This document shows, piece after piece, positions 5,879-10,995 of a stretch of 10,995 nucleotides of DNA; position 1 is the stretch's first letter; every line of letters begins with the position of its first letter. Under the pieces are notes generated by a model. The model had not been told where the DNA came from, searched no databases, and worked only from the letters and a program-made list of their open reading frames with translations. The position numbers and the translations under genes were made by a program. Origin of the DNA: Verrucomicrobiota bacterium (lineage in GTDB: Bacteria > Verrucomicrobiota > Verrucomicrobiia > Limisphaerales > UBA9464); NCBI GenBank assembly GCA_947464705.1, contig CANHYD010000043.1, positions 1-10,995 of the forward strand. Reading direction: 5' to 3'.

Positions 5879-7090
5879 TCAGTACCGTTTGCGGTACAAA
5901 TGGATGTTTTGAAGAACACCGACCGCGATCAGTGAGCAGAGCACTGAGGTTCCGCCTGCACTCAGCAGGGGCAGTGGAATGCCCGTGACCGGCATCAGTT
6001 TGATGTTCATGCCGATGTTCACGAAGATGTGTATGAAGAAGAGGGTGACGACGCCGACAGCCAGCAGGCGTCCGAGCCGGTCGCGCGATTCTCCAGCGGT
6101 CTTGATGCCGCTGAACAGGACGATGCCGTAGAGGGTGATGACGGCGACGCTTCCGATGAAGCCGCGCTCCTCGGCGATGACCGAAAAGATGAAATCGTTG
6201 TGGGCACCCAATCGGGGCAAATAGCCCAGGCGATGCTGAGTGCCCTCGCGCCACCCTTTGCCGGTGAAGCCGCCCGAGCCGACCGAGATGAGCGCCTGCT
6301 CCACGTTCCAGGACATCTGTCGCTTGCGCTGTGCGGCTCTCTGGCGTTGTTCCGGGGTGGCTGAGGCTGGAGCGAAATCGGCGTTGAAATACACCAGCAA
6401 GCGTTCGCGCTGGTAGTCTTGAAGGCGGATGAGTCGCCAGTTCTCGGGGGCGATGAAGATGTCGACGGCGATCAGGCTGACGATGAGGAAGGTGCCCCCC
6501 AGCAGCTTGACCACAAAGCGCTGCGGAACTCCGGCCACCAGCATCATGACCAGGGTGATCGGCAGAAAGACCAGCGATGAACCCAAGTCAGGCTGCTTGA
6601 GAATCAGACCCAGTGGCAGGAGCGTGAGCATCAATGCCTTGAGGAAGACGCCGGGCGAGCGCAGTTCCGAGGAGGGGCGCGCCAGGAAGTTGGCCATGGC
6701 GAACAGGAAGGTCAGCTTGGCCAATTCGCTCGGCTGGAATTGGATCGGGCCGAGATCCAGCCACCGCCGCGCGCCGTTGCGGGAGGTTCCCACGACATGG
6801 ACCGCGACCAGTAGTGCGACGGACACCCAGTAGCCGACCATGGCCCATCGGGCCAGCCGGCTGTAGTCCACCAAGCTGAGCCCAAGGACGACCAGAAGTC
6901 CGATGCCGAAGGCGATCACCTGGCGGGTGGCCGTCCATTGGTACCAGGGGACCCCTCGTGTCAATTCGGGGCCGCCAGTGGTGCTGAAGATGAACAGGGC
7001 GCTGATGATCATCAGACCCAACACCGAGACCCACAGGGGCCACAGGATAGCTGCCTCGGAACGCCGATTCTGGAGGGAGAGCGGAGTCAT
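5879..7090 (-). CDS. rodA: Rod-shape SEDS peptidoglycan polymerase RodA
   Basis: A 403-residue polytopic membrane protein of the SEDS family. RodA polymerises lipid II into glycan strands and works with PBP2 in the elongasome. Signatures present: GARRWLDLGPIQFQPSELAK (106-125), KQPDLGSS (165-172), ISVGSGGFTGKGW (268-280), HNDFIFSVIAEERGFIG (297-313) with Asp299 matching the essential Asp262 of E. coli RodA, and MPVTGIPLPLLSAGGTS (366-382). The large periplasmic loop carries an extra segment of about 20 charged residues (240-260) before WNVEQALISVGSGG. Two extra residues also lie between LP and the HxD motif compared with E. coli. RodA rather than FtsW is supported by the adjacent mrdA and mre genes. 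The start overlaps the mrdA stop (ATGA, 7087-7090). Confidence 0.96.
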   Translation of the reverse strand: MTPLSLQNRRSEAAILWPLWVSVLGLMIISALFIFSTTGGPELTRGVPWYQWTATRQVIAFGIGLLVVLGLSLVDYSRLARWAMVGYWVSVALLVAVHVVGTSRNGARRWLDLGPIQFQPSELAKLTFLFAMANFLARPSSELRSPGVFLKALMLTLLPLGLILKQPDLGSSLVFLPITLVMMLVAGVPQRFVVKLLGGTFLIVSLIAVDIFIAPENWRLIRLQDYQRERLLVYFNADFAPASATPEQRQRAAQRKRQMSWNVEQALISVGSGGFTGKGWREGTQHRLGYLPRLGAHNDFIFSVIAEERGFIGSVAVITLYGIVLFSGIKTAGESRDRLGRLLAVGVVTLFFIHIFVNIGMNIKLMPVTGIPLPLLSAGGTSVLCSLIAVGVLQNIHLYRKRY

Positions 7091-9111
7091 GGGTTCAGGG
7101 CAATGGGCCGGCCGGTCCCCGTATCTCGGGCGCGCAGGTGTTCGTAGATCTTCTGGGCCACTGGGCCGCAGGTGCGACCTCCGGAGGCACCGCTTTCCAC
7201 CATCACGACCACGGCGTAGCGCGGAGACTCGAAGGGGGCGAAGCTGGCGAACCAGGTCACTTTATCCTTCACTCCGTTGCCCTTGATCTCGGCGGTGCCC
7301 GTCTTGCCGCAGACCTGATAATCGGCAACGCGGGCGGTAGTGCCGGTCCCTTCGCCGTCCAAGACGTCATCGCGCATGGCGGCCCGGATGCGGGCGAGGT
7401 ATTCGGGACGGGTTTCCAGGCGGCTGCGCACCTGACCGGGGCGAATGGCGCTGGGGGCCTCTTCGCTGAGGGGATCACCCGATTCGAGGCGATCGACCAA
7501 GCGCGGGTAATAAACAGTCCCGCCATTGGCGACCGCGGCCACCATCACGGCCAGTTGCAATGGGGTCACCGTGACCTCTTGGCCGATGCTGAAGTTGGCC
7601 AACCGTCCTTGGGGCCAGCGCTCGGCTCGGGCCTCGGCGGGCTCAGGCATCCAGCCGGACCGCTCTTCGGTGGGCCGCAGTTGGATGCGTGTCTGTTCGC
7701 CGAAGTGGAACCGGTGGGCGGTGGACAGCAGCCGGTCGTATCCGGCGTCCAGTCCCAGTTGGATGAAGTAGGCGTTGGAGGATCGGATGAAGGCGCGACG
7801 AAAGTCGTAGGGGCCCGGAGGTGCGGTGTCCTCGATCTTGATGTTCCCGCGGTGATAGAGGCCCTTGCCCGGTTTGGAGGGGTTGGCTTCGACAATCTGC
7901 ATCCGGTCTGGGTCCAAGCCGTTCTCCAAGGCTGCCAGGGCAGTCACGATCTTGAAGGTGGAACCCGGTGAATAAGCGCCGTCGGTGGCCCGGTTCATCA
8001 GGGGCGTCCGCTTCGGGACATCGTAGTAGTTGGTCCATCGGGCCCGGCTGATGCCGTCGATCCATTCGCCCGGATCGAAGCTCGGGGCGCTGGCCAAGGC
8101 CAGGACGTCCCCATTGCGGACATCCAGCACGACCACGGCTCCCCGCTCTTCGCCGCTCACCGCGGCCAGCGCCGTCTCGGTGGCCTTCTGGACCTCGAGG
8201 TCGAGGGTGGTGATCAAGTTCTGACCGGGCACGGGCACGGTGGTCATGGTCTCCCCCACCCGATATCCATCGCTGTTAACGAGGATGCTCTTGGAGCCGG
8301 AGGTGCCTCGGAGGGCGGTATCGAAAGCCGCTTCCAGTCCGGCGGCCCCCTGATAATCCCTCAGTCGGTAATCGAACGAGTCACCGTCCTCGCCTTCAAA
8401 ATCATCGGCTCGAACCAGATATCCCAGCGTGTGGGCGGCCAAAGGGCCGTGCGGATAGTGACGGACGGCTTGCAGCTCGATGCTAATTCCGCGGATGGAC
8501 CAGGATTGCTCGGTCAGAAGCGAGACTTGTTGCGGCGTCAGCTTCTTGAGCACGGCCAGCGGCAAGGCGCGACTGTTGGCCCAGTGACGGTGCAGTTCCG
8601 ATTCGGTCAGTGTCAGAGGCAGTCCGACCTTGCTGGCGACCCGGGAGACCACATTGCTCAGGACATTGTAGCGGGCCTGCCGCCAGAGGAGGGTGTTCTC
8701 CTCCGGGCGGATGAGCACCCGAGGTGGATCGCGGCGAAGCTTCGACATCATCCGCTCCCAGAGTCCGGGAGATGGAGAGTTGGTGCCGCCGCGGGCCGCC
8801 ACGACTTCGCGGCGCAGTCGGCCGTATTCCCGGGAGAAGTCCCGGCTCAAGGCCTCGAGATACACGTCCAAGCGGTAACGCGGAACGTTCCCCACGCATT
8901 CGCGCCCCTGCCGGTCGAGGATGCGTCCCCGAAGGGCGGGAACCCGCACCGACTGGAAACTCTGGGTCTGCAGGGATTGCTCAAAGCGGTGGTGGCCGAG
9001 AATTTGGACCCGTAGCAGCCCGATGAGCAACACCAGCAGCCCAGCACCCACCACACCAGCCATCCATCTCAATGGCCGCTCTCCTTTGTTGAACTGGTCG
9101 AAGATCAGCAT
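7087..9111 (-). CDS. mrdA: Penicillin-binding protein 2, elongasome transpeptidase
   Basis: A 674-residue class B penicillin-binding protein. It has a short cytoplasmic start, one membrane helix (about residues 15-34), a conserved RGRILDRQGR at 61-70, a pedestal domain to about residue 290, and a transpeptidase domain. The catalytic motifs are all present: Ser384-Thr-Phe-Lys387 (SxxK), Ser444-Ser-Asn446 (SxN) and Lys603-Thr-Gly605 (KTG), followed by WFASFAP (620-626). It crosslinks new glycan strands made by RodA in side-wall growth and is a beta-lactam target. The length is near that of E. coli PBP2 (633). Only three cysteines occur (72, 601, 648), and two flank conserved catalytic-domain elements. 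The start lies three bases after the mreD stop without a clear Shine-Dalgarno, and the stop overlaps rodA. Gene order makes PBP2 much more likely than the division enzyme PBP3. Confidence 0.96.
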   Translation of the reverse strand: MLIFDQFNKGERPLRWMAGVVGAGLLVLLIGLLRVQILGHHRFEQSLQTQSFQSVRVPALRGRILDRQGRECVGNVPRYRLDVYLEALSRDFSREYGRLRREVVAARGGTNSPSPGLWERMMSKLRRDPPRVLIRPEENTLLWRQARYNVLSNVVSRVASKVGLPLTLTESELHRHWANSRALPLAVLKKLTPQQVSLLTEQSWSIRGISIELQAVRHYPHGPLAAHTLGYLVRADDFEGEDGDSFDYRLRDYQGAAGLEAAFDTALRGTSGSKSILVNSDGYRVGETMTTVPVPGQNLITTLDLEVQKATETALAAVSGEERGAVVVLDVRNGDVLALASAPSFDPGEWIDGISRARWTNYYDVPKRTPLMNRATDGAYSPGSTFKIVTALAALENGLDPDRMQIVEANPSKPGKGLYHRGNIKIEDTAPPGPYDFRRAFIRSSNAYFIQLGLDAGYDRLLSTAHRFHFGEQTRIQLRPTEERSGWMPEPAEARAERWPQGRLANFSIGQEVTVTPLQLAVMVAAVANGGTVYYPRLVDRLESGDPLSEEAPSAIRPGQVRSRLETRPEYLARIRAAMRDDVLDGEGTGTTARVADYQVCGKTGTAEIKGNGVKDKVTWFASFAPFESPRYAVVVMVESGASGGRTCGPVAQKIYEHLRARDTGTGRPIALNP

Positions 9112-9114
9112 GGT

Positions 9115-9678
9115 TCAACGTAGGCGAAATTGGCGGCCTCGGACGGTTTCCCGATCGGCCCGGAAGCTGGAGGTGGTCAGCGGGCGGTAGTCGAAGATCC
9201 GGTGGAGCCAATCGAACATCCGGAAGAGGACGGGGCAGGCGATGCCATTGAGCAGGCCCAGCAGCAGGAGTTGGACGAACGTAAAACGGCCGGTCACGGG
9301 TTGGGAACCAGTGAGGGAAAGCACCCCCAGGGTCAGGAGCGGCACGCCGGCCCCGGCTCCAAGCCCGATCCAGAACTGGGCAAACCCCTGGTCGCGCAGA
9401 ATCAAGTGACGCTGCAATTGCAGGGTGAATCCCAACAAAAATAGGGGCATGACACTAATCCCCAAGGGGGAGGCAGACAGGGAATCGGCCCAGAGACCGC
9501 TCAGGACGGCCAGAAAAACGGTGATGCCAAAGCCATGGGTCAAAGCCGCGTAGCAAATGAGCGCCGGGCTCAGCGCCATGGGCACGGCCAACCATTGTCG
9601 TAGGCCTGAGAATTGGGTTTGGGCGAACACCGACAGCCATGTCACCAAGAAGAGCATGATCAGGGTGAAGCGGTTCAT
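9115..9678 (-). CDS. mreD: Rod-shape determining membrane protein MreD
   Basis: A 187-residue hydrophobic protein with about five to six membrane helices: near residues 3-20, 31-47, 48-64, 72-88, 101-122 and 134-152. It ends in a basic cytoplasmic tail (RADRETVRGRQFRLR). It contains GLWADSLSASPLGISV (61-76), equivalent to the conserved 'G...D......G......' region of MreD, and LLGLLNGIACPVLF near the end. MreD links MreC and the elongasome enzymes in the inner membrane. Members of this family are poorly conserved, so the position between mreC and mrdA carries much of the weight. The ATG at 9678 overlaps the mreC stop (9675-9678). Longer in-frame starts upstream would run into mreC and are not needed. 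Confidence 0.9.
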   Translation of the reverse strand: MNRFTLIMLFLVTWLSVFAQTQFSGLRQWLAVPMALSPALICYAALTHGFGITVFLAVLSGLWADSLSASPLGISVMPLFLLGFTLQLQRHLILRDQGFAQFWIGLGAGAGVPLLTLGVLSLTGSQPVTGRFTFVQLLLLGLLNGIACPVLFRMFDWLHRIFDYRPLTTSSFRADRETVRGRQFRLR

Positions 9679-10481
9679 GGCTGCAGCACCCACACTTCTT
9701 CGAGGCGGTTGAGATTGGCTGCCAGACGGACTCGGGCCGTGGTGAACACGTTGCCGTCTTCGTTCCGGGTGTCGACAATGGTCCCCACCGGGAGGCCCGC
9801 CGGAAATACCCCGCCCAAGCCGCTGGTGAATACGACTTGGCCCGCCATGATTCCGGGGCAGTTCTGCAGCAGGGTCATTTCCACCAACCCGCCATCGCCT
9901 GAAAGGGTCTGGCCCGGTTTGATGATCCCCAGATCGCGAGTTTCTTTGACCACCACAGCCACACCGCACTCGGCATCACCGACTAGCGCCACTTGGGAGT
10001 GGCTCAGGCCTGCCTGACTAACCCGGCCCACCAGGCCTGCGCCGGTCATTACGACTTGGTCGGGTTTCAGGTTGTCCCGGGATCCCAGATTGACCTGGAT
10101 CGTGCGCCACCAGGTTGTCGGATCCCGTCCCACCACTCGCGCCAATTTGAGGTGCCAGGGGCCGCGTGGCGCTGCACCGATGGCCGATCGCAGTCGCTGG
10201 TTCTCCGCCAGGGCATCGGCCCCCTGTAGAGCCGAGACTCGCAACTCGGCATTCTCGCGTTCCAGACGTAGGAGGTTATCGACCAACGTGGAGCGGGGGA
10301 GGACTTGGTAACCAGCCCGATCGAGCAGGTCATCCGAGGCAGCCCGGATGCCAAAGAGAGGCAGGAACGAGGCGCCGATGGCAGATTTGACCTGTGTCTG
10401 GAGAGAGACAGGCAAATTCAGCAGGCACAGCGTGAGGAGTCCTACGCCGGCCAATGCAAGGTAATGGGTCCGCTTCAGCAC
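9675..10481 (-). CDS. mreC: Rod-shape determining protein MreC
   Basis: A 268-residue protein if it starts at the GTG at 10481: a short KRTH cytoplasmic start, a membrane helix (about 7-24), a coiled-coil segment (about 62-100, LVDNLLRLERENAELR) and the two-barrel periplasmic domain. The latter has GLVGRVSQAG (149-158) and TSGLGGVFPAGLPVGTI (219-235), the signature MreC segment. MreC activates PBP2-RodA from the periplasmic side. An in-frame ATG at 10574 would add 31 residues rich in Pro, Ser and Glu, but it lies inside mreB and precedes no family-like sequence. The GTG directly before LKRTHYLALAG gives the usual MreC N-terminus, with a weak GGA seven to nine bases upstream. The gap to mreB is 37 bases; the end overlaps mreD. 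Confidence 0.94.
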   Translation of the reverse strand: MLKRTHYLALAGVGLLTLCLLNLPVSLQTQVKSAIGASFLPLFGIRAASDDLLDRAGYQVLPRSTLVDNLLRLERENAELRVSALQGADALAENQRLRSAIGAAPRGPWHLKLARVVGRDPTTWWRTIQVNLGSRDNLKPDQVVMTGAGLVGRVSQAGLSHSQVALVGDAECGVAVVVKETRDLGIIKPGQTLSGDGGLVEMTLLQNCPGIMAGQVVFTSGLGGVFPAGLPVGTIVDTRNEDGNVFTTARVRLAANLNRLEEVWVLQP

Positions 10482-10518
10482 GTTCGATCCGGTGACGGAC
10501 GAACGAACCCCGAGGAGA

Positions 10519-10995
10519 TCAGGTGGACGTGGAGGAAGCGACTCTTCGGAGGAAGGAGAGTTCCTGCAGCACACGCCCGGTTCCCGTGGCCACAGCGCTC
10601 AACGGATCGTCGGCGATGTGGACCGGAAGGCCGGTTTCTTGAGAGACCAAGCGGTCGATGTTGCGCAACAGCGCTCCACCGCCGGCCATCATGATGCCCT
10701 TGTCTACCAAGTCGGCGGACAATTCCGGGGGGCACCGTTCCAACGTGATGCGGACAGACTCCAAAATACTCGAGAGCGGTTCTTGCAGGGCGGCCCTGAT
10801 TTCTTCGGACCGGATGACGACCGTCTTGGGGAGGCCCGCACTGAGGTCGCGGCCCTTCACCTCCATGGTCAATTCCTGGTCCAACGGAAACGCCGACCCG
10901 ACACGGATCTTGATCTCCTCGGCGGTACGTTCGCCGATCATTAAATTGTGTGCGCGCTTCATGTGCGCGACGATCGTTTCGTCGAATTCATCGCC
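10519..10995 (-). CDS. mreB: Actin-like rod-shape protein MreB, C-terminal part (5' end outside window)
   Basis: The frame is open to the window edge and gives the last 158 residues of MreB, roughly 45% of the usual ~345. It begins GDEFDETIVAHMKRAHNLMI, and the ATG at 10962 within it is internal, not the start. Clear landmarks are IGERTAEEIKIRVGSA, typical of MreB, and the nucleotide-binding GIMMAGGGALLRNIDRL loop. It ends in ATGTGRVLQELSFLRRVASS plus a short Ser/Thr tail. MreB forms membrane-bound filaments that organise the elongasome encoded downstream. As the probable first gene, it should carry the operon promoter, which lies outside the window. Confidence 0.96.
   Translation of the reverse strand, partial: GDEFDETIVAHMKRAHNLMIGERTAEEIKIRVGSAFPLDQELTMEVKGRDLSAGLPKTVVIRSEEIRAALQEPLSSILESVRITLERCPPELSADLVDKGIMMAGGGALLRNIDRLVSQETGLPVHIADDPLSAVATGTGRVLQELSFLRRVASSTST

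Noticed and set aside
7138..7971. 277-codon + strand frame opposite mrdA
   Set aside because: It mirrors the PBP2 transpeptidase domain, including the KTG and SxxK coding region, and shows no family features.
10482..10574. Longer MreC start at the ATG at 10574
   Set aside because: It would overlap mreB by 56 bases and add a Pro/Ser/Glu-rich stretch unlike any MreC N-terminus. The GTG at 10481 gives the expected short cytoplasmic start and helix.
1..10995. New defence, mobile or biosynthetic system
   Set aside because: Every convincing gene belongs to a known housekeeping or secretion family, and no transposase, integrase, phage gene, repeat-spacer array or unassigned gene cluster is present.

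Overview
The window looks like chromosomal DNA of a GC-rich Gram-negative bacterium, most likely a member of Verrucomicrobiota (or a close PVC relative). The lineage call is an inference. It rests on a prepilin-like protein with the hydrophobic start AFTLIELLVVIAIIAILAG and a C-terminal DGHVEW motif, a protein type greatly expanded in that group, and on the style of the other proteins. All clearly supported genes are housekeeping genes or secretion-system pseudopilins. I found no RNA gene, CRISPR array, transposase, integrase or phage gene.

Left part, + strand (1-2697): the 3' end of a type II secretion (T2SS) pseudopilin operon. It holds the C-terminal part of a GspH-like protein, then complete gspI, gspJ and gspK. 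Each gene overlaps the next by an ATGA junction, which suggests translational coupling. Together these proteins would form the tip and part of the shaft of the T2SS pseudopilus. No gspL or gspM follows.

Middle (2698-3874): a 114-base convergent junction with a hairpin and an 11-base tandem repeat, then a lone prepilin-like gene on the - strand. Next comes about 270 bases of non-coding DNA with inverted repeats and a good intrinsic terminator for the operon to its right.

Right part, - strand (3875-10995, transcribed right to left): mreB (5' end outside the window), mreC, mreD, mrdA (PBP2), rodA and an RNase G/E-family gene. The genes overlap or lie within 37 bases of each other, so they look like one operon. 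MreB, MreC, MreD, PBP2 and RodA are the elongasome, which builds side-wall peptidoglycan and sets rod shape. RNase G is an mRNA- and rRNA-processing enzyme. Its linkage to mreBCD is also known from Escherichia coli; here mrdA and rodA lie in the same run.

The points most worth a second look are modest. They are a cationic amphipathic helix in the long N-terminal extension of the RNase, a charged insertion of about 20 residues in a RodA periplasmic loop, the all-in-one elongasome-RNase operon, and the repeats between the transcription units. I see no convincing new biological system.
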